Counted from the stretch's first letter, positions 27,182 through 37,834 are shown. The stretch is 64,000 nucleotides of DNA from Bacteroidales bacterium (GCA_016929525.1 JAFGIP010000041.1:1-64000); one strand, 5' to 3'. The notes: generated from the sequence alone by a model not told the origin. Made by a program: numbers and translations.

Positions 27182-30166
27182 TTAATCAATTTCAGTTGCA
27201 TAAAAAGCTTCCCGACCGGTAATAAAAAGAGTTTTTCTTTCTTTTCCACCAAAGGTAATTGTAGTGGGCCTTTCAGGAACTATTATTTCATTTATCAAAT
27301 CACCTTTATTATTAAAAACGTAAATATCCCCGTCAGCAATATATAAATTTCCATGATTGTCAACAGCTGTAGAGAATTCACCCTTCTCGGCAAAATATTC
27401 CGGATTCGATAAATATCCCCTCTTATCAACACTTAGCTTTACCACTCTTTTATCGTATTCATCGGTTGCATAAAGTGGCTTACCGGGATATGCTTCAATA
27501 AGAGCACAACAGCGGGCCAGATCATAACAAACAGGTATAACGGTCACACCATCCGGAGCCAGCCAGCATTCTTCATTCTTAGCAACAACAATCTCATTAA
27601 AATCGTGTGAGTCTCTCCAACGATTCGAAGGATACAGTGCTTTATGAATATCAGTAACAGTATTCATAGGAACCTTCCTGAGAAGTTGCATTGTTTCATC
27701 GGGGTTTTCCGGGTCAATTGAATAAACCAATGTTCCAAAGCCGGAATTACCCCAACCACTGAAAGAGGAACCTGCAGCATCGGGGGGATTTTCAAATACT
27801 TCAGGTTCACCGTTAATAATCAGACCAGGTTGAGGATCATACCTGAATACAACCAGCAGGTTATCTTCATTATCGCATGCAAGTGATAAAGGTTTCCAGG
27901 GGAAATCTGCAATCAAACTCAATGAATTGGTCTCGACTGACCATTTATATATTCGCCTTAACCTGTGTTCACAGAAGTATACATTCCCTTTGCTGTCACT
28001 GCAGGAGCCTTCAGCAAATTCAAAACCTTTTGCAAGCATCACTACCTTATCTTTCGATACAGGATTTTCATAGTTCTCACCTTCAATATACAATCTCACA
28101 AATTCCCAGGGACGTATTTCGATACCCGTGTTAATATCGTAAAGCGGATTATCGGTAGTATATTTTATTTGTGCATAATTGTGCACATTTAAAAATTCAA
28201 CACCTGTACAGTTCCAGGTTCTGACGGAATACGGGTAAGGTGTTTTTAAACGAATAGTCCGAAATGTATAGAAGTTTGCAAATAAAACATTACGACAGTT
28301 ATCCAGTTCTACGGGTTGACACCAGTAACTTTCCCTGTCCTCTTCCTCGAGCTGAAGTGCATATGATTTCCAGTTAGAGACATTCTTAAACCTTACTTCA
28401 TTCCTCATGTGATGTTCAACAGACATTGCATAAATACGCCCGCGGGTGCTTGTATTTGAAACATACAATCCATTTGTAGCAAATGTACTGGCTGTCCAAA
28501 TATTCTGGAAAATACCTCCCCCATTATTGGTGATCCATAAACTCCAATACTGAGAGTCCCAGCCCGGATCAGTAATAGGTACAATACGGTTTCTCCATGC
28601 ACTCCAGTCCCTGGGTTTGAATGGACCGCGATCCATATCACCATGCCCGCCAAGGAATTTAACATCATTCATATATGAATTGGCACCGGCCATCCATTTG
28701 CAGGCTACAGCACGATAATTATGGATTCCGGTACTTAATCCAATACCACTGATAATATTACTGCCTCCTTCCGGTGCTTCAATCAATGGCTTTGGAGGAC
28801 CAAAACCTCCAAATGATTCGGTATTGTCTTTTATAATTAATTGAGTTGCTATTGGACTTAAACCAATGATTACCGTATTGGTTTTTAATTTTAATGTTTC
28901 GCTGATAATATACCAACCCTGCGGAATATAAATAGTTTGATACTTATCGATTGCTTCCTGCAATATTTTAGTATCATCAGATTCATTATCTCCTTTTGCA
29001 CCAAGTTCTTTAAGATTAACCCATTCCTTAACAGGCGGAAAATCCGGGATATCCCTGATTTCGGCAGCAGGAAATATCTCAAGACTTTCAATCTCGGAAA
29101 TAGTTTTTATTTCAGGACGTGCGCTGAGATTATCAATATGTAAACCGTCAATAAAACATTTCACCCTGTATATATTTCCCTCTCCTTTTACCTGCCTGCC
29201 ACTCCTGCGATAAGTTGCCAAAACAGGAACGTTTTTACAGCTGATATTAATAAGACTTATCTGGCTGTTAGCGTTACCTTCATTGCTTATATTAACTGCA
29301 GATTCCTTAACACTATGCAGCCTGCAGTCTTCCATATATAGTTTTTCCCAGTAATTTGGATTAATATCAATTACTACGGGAACATTTTTTACCTCCATTC
29401 TGACTATGGTAAGTCCCGCTTCCTGTGTTTTTATGGCGGCTTTACGCTGACCTTCAAAATATGTATCAAGCATCATGAACTGCCACCCAGGTGAAGTTTT
29501 GGTAGTGTAAATCCCGTAATCACCTCCGAAAAAACGAACTTCTTCAATTAAATTACCCGCATCAAATATTCCCGCTTTACCCCCACCAATATCTATATCG
29601 CAATAAGAAATATAACTATGCTGAGCAAAGTGCGTTCTTAAAGCAACAGCTTCAGGATTTCCTTTTTCAATTTTGATATTGATATTTGAGAGAGCACTAT
29701 AAAAAGTACCGGCATTTGCATCATCAATATCTTTTCCGGGTTCTACTAATCTGCTTGTAAACCAGAACATATAATTTGCTTTACCTTTATCTGTTGAATC
29801 AGCAGTCTGGTATCCCGGAGTATTTTCATCCAAAATAAAAACAGGTCTGTTCTCTCCGTATCCAATCAGCCTGATTGCCTTAGGAATATAAATTGTCCGT
29901 GAAATCTTATAAGTTCCTTCAGGAATGAATATGATACCAAAGTTCTTGTTTTGCTTCAGCTCGTTAATTGCCCTCTGCAATTCTGATGTAATATCAGTTT
30001 TTCCATCATTTGAGATATTAAAATTTTCCGATGTGAAATAAACCGCTTCTTCATCAATCAGTTTCCTGGTATAAAAGGACTTTCCACTATTATCATTTGC
30101 AGATACTACATTCAGAACAATAATTAAAACGAAGAATGTTAGAGAATCAGTTAGTCGAAGTAACAT
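27182..30166 (-). CDS. secreted double pectate-lyase-fold protein with C-terminal propeller
   Basis: The 994-residue protein has a signal peptide and two copies of a pectate-lyase-superfamily (Pectate_lyase_3) beta-helix start. The first is SNDGKTDITSELQRAI (about residue 50) followed by IFIPEGTYKISRTIYIP. The second is KELGAKGDNESDDTKILQEAI (about residue 390) followed by IYIPQGWYIISETLKL. Residues about 720-990 look like an SMP-30/NHL-type six-bladed propeller (EGSCSDSKGNVYFCEHRLRRI, AVDNHGNLYIADGDIYVF). It probably acts on an extracellular glycan. No catalytic residue could be assigned with confidence, and no T9SS tail was found. Divergent from the CotH-type gene. Confidence 0.8.
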   Translation of the reverse strand: MLLRLTDSLTFFVLIIVLNVVSANDNSGKSFYTRKLIDEEAVYFTSENFNISNDGKTDITSELQRAINELKQNKNFGIIFIPEGTYKISRTIYIPKAIRLIGYGENRPVFILDENTPGYQTADSTDKGKANYMFWFTSRLVEPGKDIDDANAGTFYSALSNINIKIEKGNPEAVALRTHFAQHSYISYCDIDIGGGKAGIFDAGNLIEEVRFFGGDYGIYTTKTSPGWQFMMLDTYFEGQRKAAIKTQEAGLTIVRMEVKNVPVVIDINPNYWEKLYMEDCRLHSVKESAVNISNEGNANSQISLINISCKNVPVLATYRRSGRQVKGEGNIYRVKCFIDGLHIDNLSARPEIKTISEIESLEIFPAAEIRDIPDFPPVKEWVNLKELGAKGDNESDDTKILQEAIDKYQTIYIPQGWYIISETLKLKTNTVIIGLSPIATQLIIKDNTESFGGFGPPKPLIEAPEGGSNIISGIGLSTGIHNYRAVACKWMAGANSYMNDVKFLGGHGDMDRGPFKPRDWSAWRNRIVPITDPGWDSQYWSLWITNNGGGIFQNIWTASTFATNGLYVSNTSTRGRIYAMSVEHHMRNEVRFKNVSNWKSYALQLEEEDRESYWCQPVELDNCRNVLFANFYTFRTIRLKTPYPYSVRTWNCTGVEFLNVHNYAQIKYTTDNPLYDINTGIEIRPWEFVRLYIEGENYENPVSKDKVVMLAKGFEFAEGSCSDSKGNVYFCEHRLRRIYKWSVETNSLSLIADFPWKPLSLACDNEDNLLVVFRYDPQPGLIINGEPEVFENPPDAAGSSFSGWGNSGFGTLVYSIDPENPDETMQLLRKVPMNTVTDIHKALYPSNRWRDSHDFNEIVVAKNEECWLAPDGVTVIPVCYDLARCCALIEAYPGKPLYATDEYDKRVVKLSVDKRGYLSNPEYFAEKGEFSTAVDNHGNLYIADGDIYVFNNKGDLINEIIVPERPTTITFGGKERKTLFITGREAFYATEID

Positions 30167-30364
30167 GGGCAGATAGTTTAAAGTTTAGACTTTACAGTTT
30201 TAGATTTATTTAGGATCAGGGTATAATGTTTTATACAAATACACTGAACAATAAAAATATAGTAATATTGGCGAGTCTCCAAAAGAAAATCGCCTTATCC
30301 ACTGATCAAAATTGCTAAATATTCTTATGAAAAGCCTATAACTTTACTGCAACTATTATATTTG

Positions 30365-30399
30365 TCATACGTAGTATGATTACAACATATTTAAGTTTG
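30365..30399 (+). promoter_or_regulatory. palindrome and possible promoter before the CotH-type gene
   Basis: TCATAC (30365-30370) and GTATGA (30374-30379) are perfect arms around GTA. Thirteen bases later TAAGTTTG (30392-30399) matches the Bacteroidota -7 consensus TAnnTTTG, about 26 bp before the start codon at 30425. A matching -33 TTTG at the usual distance is not evident, so the promoter is tentative. Confidence 0.3.
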
Positions 30400-30424
30400 G
30401 CTTAATAGAATATTTGAACGAAAT

Positions 30425-33400
30425 ATGCGTAAGACATTATTATCTTTATTTCTTATCACATTTTTATTAGGAAACGTTAATTCTCAAGTGTTTATTAACG
30501 AATTTCTTTCATCAAACCTCAATATTATTGAAGATGAGGATTTTGAATATTGTGACTGGATAGAACTTTACAATGCATCAGGAACCCCTGTGAATCTCGA
30601 GAGCTATACGATTTCTGATGATATTTTATCACCTTCAAAATGGAGCTTTCCTGCTATTTCGATATCACCAAACAGTCATTTACTGATAATGGCGTCAGAT
30701 AAAGACAGAACTGCCAGCCCGGTTTCATATAATACTATTATTGATGTTGGGGATGGTTGGAAATTTATAGTTCCGGAAGAGCCTGTTGCTACAGAATGGA
30801 AAAGTCCTGGTTTTAATGATTCTGCATGGAGTATCGGAAAAAGCGGATTTGGTTATGGTGACAATGATGATTCGACAGACATTGGCGCTGTAACAAGTGT
30901 ATATATCCGAAAAGAATTTGAACTAACAAATATTGAAAACATATCCAAACTTGTTCTTAACATTGATTATGACGATGGTTTTGTTGCTTATTTGAATGGT
31001 AATGAAATTGCCCGGGATAATCTGGGAACGTATGGTGAAGAAATATTATATAATCAAACCACCAACGGGCTTCAACGTGAAGCAACTATCTATCAGAACG
31101 GATCGCTGGAATATTATTTTACCGATAATCCCTCTGAATACCTTATTGAAGGCACCAACGCAATTGCAATTCAATGTCATAATGTGAATGAAACTTCATC
31201 AGACATGTCTCTTATTCCTATTTTATCAATAGGCCGTGCAGGTGAAACACAGGAAAATGAAACTTCTTCTTTTATTCACTTACCTAATAGTTATCTACAT
31301 ACAAATTTCAAGCTCAGGGCATCCGGAGAGGGTATTTATCTGTTCAACTCATCGGGTGTACTAATAGATAGTGTTGGTGCCACAGAGCTTACAGATGATA
31401 TATCTTTTGGTCGTAAACCTGATGGAAGTGAAGACTGGCTTTACTTTGGTTTTCCGACTCCTGGTAAACCAAATAATAATCAGGGTGTTACACAGTTATT
31501 TGCAGATACCGTCGTATTCTCTCATCAGGGAGGCAGGAATATTGGAGGATTGGTATTGTCACTATCATCAAGTAATCCGGCAGATTCAATTTATTACACA
31601 CTCGATGGTTCAGTTCCTGATAAAACCGATATACTGTATACCAGCCCATTTATAATAAGTAACAACACAGTCGTTCGTGCCAGGGTTATAGATTATCTAT
31701 CGCTGCCCGGTAAAATAAGTACTAATACCTATGTAACAAATATTGATCATGAATTCCCGGTGGTTTGTATTTCAACTGAACCGGATAATTTATGGGACTA
31801 CGAAAGCGGTATTTATGTAATGGGCCCTAATGCCCAAACTGATTATCCATATTTCAATGCCAATTTCTGGCAGAATTGGGAAAAGCCTGCGCATATGGAA
31901 CTTTATGATCAAGCCGGGATCAAACAAATTGATCAGGGTGCAGGAATAAGAATATACGGTGCCTGGTCGCGGGCACATGATCTTAAATCTTTTGCCGTAT
32001 TTGCACGAAGTCAATATGGAGAAGGATCGTTTAATTATAAATTTTTTGCCGATAAACCAATTGATAAGTTCGAATCAATTGTTCTGCGGAATTCCGGAAA
32101 CGACGACGGACAATGTCATTTTCTCGATGGTTTTATTACCGGTTTGACAGAACATATGAACGCCGACCGGCAGGCAATGCAACCTGCATCAATATATTTG
32201 AATGGCGAATACTGGGGTATACTAAACATAAGGGAAAAAATCAATGAGCATTTTGTTGCGGAAAATCATGGCGTTGATCCGGAACAAGTTAATATCCTGG
32301 AATTAGAAAGCAATATTATTCAGGGTACCAATGAGGATTATCTGGAGATACTTGATTTTTTAAACACCAACTCCTCATTGCAAAACAATGATAAATACAA
32401 TTGGATGCAGGATAGGATCGATATCGACAATTATATTCAGTACCAATTGGCACAGATTTATGCAGACAATAAAGACTGGCCAGGGAATAATATAAAATTC
32501 TGGAATTCCTCTATAGCAAAAAAATGGCGCTGGATTATATACGATACTGATTTCGGTTTCGGAGCAAATGGTTCATATACCTTTAATACATTAAGTTTTG
32601 CACTTGTACCTGACAATGGTGGTTGGCCAAATCCTACATGGTCGACACTGTTATTCCGAAGAATGGTTACCAATATTGGTTTCAGACATAATTTTATCAA
32701 TCAGTATTGCGACCGGTTAAATCTTGACTTTTACCCGGATCGGGTAAGATTCAAACTCGATTCATTACAGTCATTATATGAACCTGAAATGCCTGATCAT
32801 TTCAATCGTTGGGGAGGTAATATGAGCAGCTGGGAAGACCGGATCAGAGATAAAAGGATATTCGGGAACAATAGACCAACATATTCGCGCACTCATATAA
32901 AAGAAGTTTTCAATCTGGATAATCAGCTGGTTATTACTGTTAATGTCTCTAACACAAATGCAGGAAGAGTAAAAATTAATACAATTATACCAAATGAATA
33001 TCCGTTCGAAGGTGTATACTTTGAAAATGTACCTATAAAACTTACAGCTGTTCCCAGACCAGGTTTTAAGTTTACCCGGTGGGAAGGATCATCAAACCAA
33101 ACGGATATTGAAATTGATTATGATATGAGAGAACAAGGCAGTTTCACTGCAATTTTCGAGGTTGCTGATGCTTCTGATATTTCTGTTATTGTAAATGAAA
33201 TTAGTTATTGCTCATCCATTGATCATGATACCAAAGATTGGGTAGAAATACTAAATAACGGACAAACAACAATTGATTTGAACGGCTGGATTATAACAGA
33301 CAGTGAACCTGATTCCGGTTTTGTTTTTAATTCATCCTATATTTTAACTCCGGGAGAATACCTCGTTATTTGCAGGGAAAAAGATGATTTTGAGAAGCTC

Positions 33401-33964
33401 TATCCTATGATTGATAATATTGTTGGAGACCTCCCGTTTGGCTTTAGCAGTAATGGTGATTTTGTAAGGATATTTGATGCTGAAAGGAATTTGATCAATG
33501 GTATACGTTACCTGCCTTACACACCGTGGCCGGAGGTTAACTGTTCCGAAGGAAGGACTATTGAACTCATCAACCCTTCGCTGGATAACACGAGAGGGGA
33601 AAACTGGCAGGTATCAGATATCGGAGGGACACCAGGAGATGACAATTATAACTATATAATTACTGATGATATACATACTGAATATGCTGTGATTTCCGGA
33701 TTTGAATGTTTTCCAAATCCTTTCTCCGATTTCACTACCATTCAGTTTAATGTTACCGTAAATGATAATTACCGCTTAGAAGTATATGACATGAACGGCA
33801 AATTGGTGAATATATTGGTCGATGAATACCTGACAGAAAATATTTACTATTACGATTGGTTTGGTACAGGAAGTAATAATGAATACTTACCCGGTGGAAT
33901 ATATCATATCAGGCTATCCTGTGAGTTTGTGGTACAGAACATCAAAGTTATTTTAATTAGATAA
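30425..33964 (+). CDS. T9SS-secreted CotH-type kinase-fold protein with lamin-tail domains
   Basis: The 1179-residue protein has a signal peptide and a lamin-tail domain (INEFLSSN, CDWIELYN). That domain seems split by a galactose-binding-like insert (TEWKSPGFNDSAW, about 120-285) before resuming at about 290. A chitobiase-type C-terminal-like domain (YYTLDGSVPDKT) comes at about 360-430. The CotH kinase-like region (about 440-750) shows IRIYGAWSRAHDLKSFAVFARSQYG, YLNGEYWGILNIREKIN and IYDTDFGFG. An InlB-type beta domain, a second lamin-tail domain (VNEISYCSS, DWVEILNN) and a type A T9SS sorting tail (CFPNPFSDFTTI, YDMNGKLVNIL) complete it. CotH-family kinases phosphorylate surface proteins; here the substrate is unknown. 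It should be displayed on the cell surface. Confidence 0.88.
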   Translation: MRKTLLSLFLITFLLGNVNSQVFINEFLSSNLNIIEDEDFEYCDWIELYNASGTPVNLESYTISDDILSPSKWSFPAISISPNSHLLIMASDKDRTASPVSYNTIIDVGDGWKFIVPEEPVATEWKSPGFNDSAWSIGKSGFGYGDNDDSTDIGAVTSVYIRKEFELTNIENISKLVLNIDYDDGFVAYLNGNEIARDNLGTYGEEILYNQTTNGLQREATIYQNGSLEYYFTDNPSEYLIEGTNAIAIQCHNVNETSSDMSLIPILSIGRAGETQENETSSFIHLPNSYLHTNFKLRASGEGIYLFNSSGVLIDSVGATELTDDISFGRKPDGSEDWLYFGFPTPGKPNNNQGVTQLFADTVVFSHQGGRNIGGLVLSLSSSNPADSIYYTLDGSVPDKTDILYTSPFIISNNTVVRARVIDYLSLPGKISTNTYVTNIDHEFPVVCISTEPDNLWDYESGIYVMGPNAQTDYPYFNANFWQNWEKPAHMELYDQAGIKQIDQGAGIRIYGAWSRAHDLKSFAVFARSQYGEGSFNYKFFADKPIDKFESIVLRNSGNDDGQCHFLDGFITGLTEHMNADRQAMQPASIYLNGEYWGILNIREKINEHFVAENHGVDPEQVNILELESNIIQGTNEDYLEILDFLNTNSSLQNNDKYNWMQDRIDIDNYIQYQLAQIYADNKDWPGNNIKFWNSSIAKKWRWIIYDTDFGFGANGSYTFNTLSFALVPDNGGWPNPTWSTLLFRRMVTNIGFRHNFINQYCDRLNLDFYPDRVRFKLDSLQSLYEPEMPDHFNRWGGNMSSWEDRIRDKRIFGNNRPTYSRTHIKEVFNLDNQLVITVNVSNTNAGRVKINTIIPNEYPFEGVYFENVPIKLTAVPRPGFKFTRWEGSSNQTDIEIDYDMREQGSFTAIFEVADASDISVIVNEISYCSSIDHDTKDWVEILNNGQTTIDLNGWIITDSEPDSGFVFNSSYILTPGEYLVICREKDDFEKLYPMIDNIVGDLPFGFSSNGDFVRIFDAERNLINGIRYLPYTPWPEVNCSEGRTIELINPSLDNTRGENWQVSDIGGTPGDDNYNYIITDDIHTEYAVISGFECFPNPFSDFTTIQFNVTVNDNYRLEVYDMNGKLVNILVDEYLTENIYYYDWFGTGSNNEYLPGGIYHIRLSCEFVVQNIKVILIR

Positions 33965-33986
33965 TCGGAATGAACCAAGACCCGAA

Positions 33987-35183
33987 TTACTGAATAACAA
34001 CCTCTTCAGTAAATGATTCTTCCCGGGTATTAATTTTAATATAATAAATACCAGCCTGAAGGTTATTTTTTTGAAATACAATTGTATTTCTTTCAGGATT
34101 GTCAAACTCAAAAACAACTCTCCCTACTGAATCAATTAACTTCATTGAACTGATACTTTCGGCATGCTGATCAATTCTTATAACAGCACTTTCGATAACC
34201 GGATTTGGTATAACCTTAACCGGTGAAGTATCATAAATATTTTGAACATAGCCTGTCGCAGATTCTCGATACCTCATCATAATTTTATATTCATCATCAA
34301 TCTTTTTATGATAATACATAATTTGTTTATCACTTGTAAGAGTGGCCGCTTCTGCAATGTTTGCAATAACATCAGCAAACAATACATTTGGTTCGGAAAA
34401 TACTTCAGTCGAATTATTACGAACGGCAACGCACATCTCAACGATTGTACTTTCAGTAATTTCTCCTTTTAGATAGCGTGTGAAATAAAGTTCAAGATTA
34501 TCCCCGGATATGCAGGGAGCATAATATATGTAATCATCATCGTTAACATTTTGCAGTATCTCATCCGAGTTGGCAAGTACATTAAATGTTGAATCATTTT
34601 GTTTCTGTGCAATACCGATATGTGTTTCACAGGGACCTGTGCAACTGGCCGCATCCAATCTAGCATTATTAAAATAAAGGAACTCTCCGTTGCAGCTTAT
34701 TCCATGATCCATAATCAACCAGCCCGGAATATAGATATAAAAGCCTCCCCGAACCCTTCCAATGTTTGAAACAGAACCCTCAGTAAAAGTTCCATGGAAA
34801 AGATTTTCGAACTCACCGGGATAATCTCTTGTAGAAGTCCAGTAGAAATTATTCAGTGAATCTATATCGGCTACAGCATCAAGGCATTGAGCTGCTTCCT
34901 GATTTGGCCCGTTCAGTTCTCCTTCGAAATTAAAAGTAGAATCATTAACCCTTGAAGCATAAAACAACTTTACAATAACAGATTCATTACTACAATTAAA
35001 AAACAGGTAGTTGCCATCCGGTGTAATAAAAGGTTCCATTGCATCAAAGGTAAGTTCATTCACGGTTATCTGCTTCTCATCATTGTATACCGGATAGTCC
35101 TGGCAAAAAAACTCCAAGGAATAAAAAAAAGAAATACACACTATACTAATACTTTTAAGAAAATAATAATAAGAACTTATCAT
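33987..35183 (-). CDS. T9SS-secreted protein with PD40-like beta-propeller repeats
   Basis: The 398-residue protein has an N-terminal hydrophobic signal. Its middle shows WD40-like PD40 features (AMEPFITPDGNYLFFNCS, then ISCNGEFLYFNNA, SGDNLELYFTR and TSDKQIMYYHKK), suggesting a small propeller as in TolB-related proteins. The last ~70 residues are a T9SS type A sorting domain (VIPNPVIESAVIRID, LIDSVGRVVFEF, LQAGIYYIKI). It is exported and surface-attached or released; the ligand is unknown. Its 3' end converges with the CotH-type gene, 22 bp apart, without an obvious terminator between them. Confidence 0.83.
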   Translation of the reverse strand: MISSYYYFLKSISIVCISFFYSLEFFCQDYPVYNDEKQITVNELTFDAMEPFITPDGNYLFFNCSNESVIVKLFYASRVNDSTFNFEGELNGPNQEAAQCLDAVADIDSLNNFYWTSTRDYPGEFENLFHGTFTEGSVSNIGRVRGGFYIYIPGWLIMDHGISCNGEFLYFNNARLDAASCTGPCETHIGIAQKQNDSTFNVLANSDEILQNVNDDDYIYYAPCISGDNLELYFTRYLKGEITESTIVEMCVAVRNNSTEVFSEPNVLFADVIANIAEAATLTSDKQIMYYHKKIDDEYKIMMRYRESATGYVQNIYDTSPVKVIPNPVIESAVIRIDQHAESISSMKLIDSVGRVVFEFDNPERNTIVFQKNNLQAGIYYIKINTREESFTEEVVIQ

Positions 35184-35245
35184 GATTTCATAACATTATA
35201 ATATACTGTGATATATAAATCAAATATACCGGGGTTCTCCTAAAA

Positions 35246-36316
35246 TTAAAATTTAATATACATTCCCGTTAATACTGACTGTGAATACAATTCTTTGAAC
35301 GAGATCGGGAAACTGTCATATGGAGTAAAGTCAATGTTATAAGCAACAGACCAGTAGAGCTTTTCCATCATCCTGATATTTAATCCTCCCATAAAGGCAA
35401 CCGTCTGATGAAGAGGCATAAATATATTCACTCCTATTGCGATTCTCGGTTGAATTATTTTTCCCGGGTATTTATATTCAATTTGAAGTGGAAATTGTAT
35501 TGACTTTTCATTAAAAAGACAACCTGCTTTAAGAAACAGCTTCTCACTTTCACCCGGTATCCACAAGTTTAATATTGCCCCAACTACAGGAGCTACAGCG
35601 ACATTGTCATCCTCTTCATTATAAAAATCTTCAACATTAGAATAAAAGATAACACCTGCAACGATTTCCGGATTTACCCTGATCTGAGTTTCTTTTTTCT
35701 CATACACGACACATTCCTCACCTTCCTCGCAAACTTTATTATGATAATCTTTTGCAAGGTTTGTCAGATTTTTATGGTTTGGTTTATCAATCGATTCAAT
35801 CTTCGTCTGAAAATCGGGTGCATCCTGCATATAATATTTTAATACACCAATATGTTTTGTTGATTTGTACTGATATGGTGTAGAACCTCCGGCATTACCG
35901 TATCTGTCTCTTCTTACTACTAATTCCTCATAAGGTATTTCTACAAGTTCAGTTCCTTCCTTTTCCAGGTAATAATGGCTGTTACTTTCTTCTTTCAGAA
36001 AATAAATATTCACCCTCCCTTTTATTAGCACCTCTATAAATTTTGGTTCGCCATCAATTTCTTTTGAAACATAATATTTACCGTCTATAAACCTATATGC
36101 ATAGATTTCAGCAGGACTATAACTCTTTATTGCTGCATTTGGATTAGGTTTAAACCTGCATGTTTTATGCATGATATAATCTCCCCTATTATCAATATCA
36201 CCATAAACCGTATCGCCGGGTACCCTTATCAAATAGCCAGGTTCAAAGTTCTTTTGTGCGCTAAGAAATCTAAATGAAAATGCAATAAAAAAAAATAATA
36301 CTATTCTTAGTTTCAT
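35246..36316 (-). CDS. hypothetical outer-membrane-associated protein
   Basis: The 356-residue protein has a signal peptide (SFRFLSAQ). The first half reads PGYLIRVPGDTVYGDI and FKPNPNAAIKSYSPAEIYAYRF, a pattern I have seen in exported Bacteroidota proteins. The second half has alternating hydrophobic strands with amphipathic spacing that end GMYIKF, as expected of a small outer-membrane beta-barrel with a terminal aromatic residue. A Cys-rich loop (KVCEEGEECVVYE) lies between. No named family recognised. It is 62 bp downstream of the PD40-like gene start on the same strand direction. Confidence 0.65.
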   Translation of the reverse strand: MKLRIVLFFFIAFSFRFLSAQKNFEPGYLIRVPGDTVYGDIDNRGDYIMHKTCRFKPNPNAAIKSYSPAEIYAYRFIDGKYYVSKEIDGEPKFIEVLIKGRVNIYFLKEESNSHYYLEKEGTELVEIPYEELVVRRDRYGNAGGSTPYQYKSTKHIGVLKYYMQDAPDFQTKIESIDKPNHKNLTNLAKDYHNKVCEEGEECVVYEKKETQIRVNPEIVAGVIFYSNVEDFYNEEDDNVAVAPVVGAILNLWIPGESEKLFLKAGCLFNEKSIQFPLQIEYKYPGKIIQPRIAIGVNIFMPLHQTVAFMGGLNIRMMEKLYWSVAYNIDFTPYDSFPISFKELYSQSVLTGMYIKF

Positions 36317-36490
36317 CTTATATAAGTTATTACAAATAACTTAAATAATATTTGTAATGATTGCGGTACAAAATAGTAAAATTATGTGAAATACACTTTT
36401 GGAATTTTTAATAATTTTTTATTGTATTTTAATAGAAATTAAATCAACGGAAAATAATCAGCCCTTTATAAGTATACATTTCCGGAATTG

Positions 36491-37771
36491 TTATTCCTCC
36501 AACTCACATTTAAAAAAAAGTTCTTCACGCAGTGCAGTAATATTATCCTCTGCTAATTTTCTTAAGGAAGCAGTATTTTGATTTTCATCCGGTTCACGAT
36601 CAGAATCCTTTTTGGGAGGAAGGCTTTCGATAAATGTATTATAATACCTGAGTGCCTGGTTCGGATCTTCTAACCTGTTTTGATATACTGATGCCATATA
36701 AAATAAATACTCCGGTTTAGCATTGTACGAGTAAGCAATTTTATAACACTCAAGAGCTTTATCGTAAATTTCAAGGGCACTATAAATTGATTGCCTCTCA
36801 ATATATAATGATGCCATTGATAAAGAGTCTGGCTGCAAGAGAGCTTCAGCCCTGTCTAAAAAATAAAAGCTCTTGTCAGGATACGGAGAATTCAGAAAAC
36901 CTTTTGCAAGAAAAACACACACATCAATATCACTCGAATCCTGTTTATAAACTTCCAAAAGATGATTCCTAGAATTGATGTAATATCCGTTTTTGAATTC
37001 ACTAATTCCAAGATATTTTAATACAAATTTACCGGTATCACCAATTTCATATAAATAATAAAAACATTTCTCGGTTGTCTCGAAGTCATAATTATAAAAA
37101 CTAGTTAAGCCCTTTAGTTTGATAAACTTAGCATTGGTTGAATCTTTACTCAAGATAATATCACAAACTGATATTGCTCTTTTATATTTTTCAATTTTAT
37201 TATAAAGATTAACAAGTTTATTGGCTGTTAACTGATCGTTGTTATTTATCGAAAAAGCTTTTTCGTAATTCCTTACAGCCAGATCGAGACTGTCGATCTT
37301 GTAATAATTATCTCCTAAATGAATATAGTACCTTATGTTTGAAGAATAATTTTGTATTCTTTCATCTAACAATCTGATGGCTTCTATATTTTCATTTTGG
37401 AACTCCAAAATATTGATCAACTGAATAAATGATTCCGGATTATCCTGATACTTTTTAAGATATGGTTTTGCTTTAGTATAATCACCAGTTTCATAATACA
37501 GGTCTGATAAGAGCAACTCCAGTTTTTGATTATCCGAATAACTCTTCACACCTTCTTCTAAAGTCGAAATGGCTTTTAATACTTTACCCTGCTGATTATT
37601 TATTAGGGAATACCAGTAAATATCTTCAACAGTTGATTTGTTTTCTGCCTTTAATAATATCTGGTCGAAATCTCCCTTAAGAAATAAAAGCTCATAGTTA
37701 CTTTGGGAAAATAGTCTCACGACGCTGAATCCATAAAATAAAATAAGAAGAAGAAAGTAATTTGTTTTCAT
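36491..37771 (-). CDS. exported TPR-repeat protein
   Basis: The protein, about 426 residues from the ATG at 37771, has a signal peptide (NYFLLLILFYGFSVVRLFSQ) and then at least eight tetratricopeptide-like helix pairs, for example YYIHLGDNYYKIDSLDLAVRNY and ALEIYDKALECYKIAYSYN. TPR arrays are protein-binding scaffolds; this one would work in the periplasm or outer membrane. A TTG at 37801 gives a longer but worse start. The gene begins 63 bp after the larE stop codon and points the same way, so it could be the last gene of that minus-strand unit. Confidence 0.8.
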   Translation of the reverse strand: MKTNYFLLLILFYGFSVVRLFSQSNYELLFLKGDFDQILLKAENKSTVEDIYWYSLINNQQGKVLKAISTLEEGVKSYSDNQKLELLLSDLYYETGDYTKAKPYLKKYQDNPESFIQLINILEFQNENIEAIRLLDERIQNYSSNIRYYIHLGDNYYKIDSLDLAVRNYEKAFSINNNDQLTANKLVNLYNKIEKYKRAISVCDIILSKDSTNAKFIKLKGLTSFYNYDFETTEKCFYYLYEIGDTGKFVLKYLGISEFKNGYYINSRNHLLEVYKQDSSDIDVCVFLAKGFLNSPYPDKSFYFLDRAEALLQPDSLSMASLYIERQSIYSALEIYDKALECYKIAYSYNAKPEYLFYMASVYQNRLEDPNQALRYYNTFIESLPPKKDSDREPDENQNTASLRKLAEDNITALREELFFKCELEE

Positions 37772-37834
37772 TGAGAAATAAATATTTTCCAAACCATACA
37801 AAGATCAATCCATGTCACAGATCATTAACTTTAA

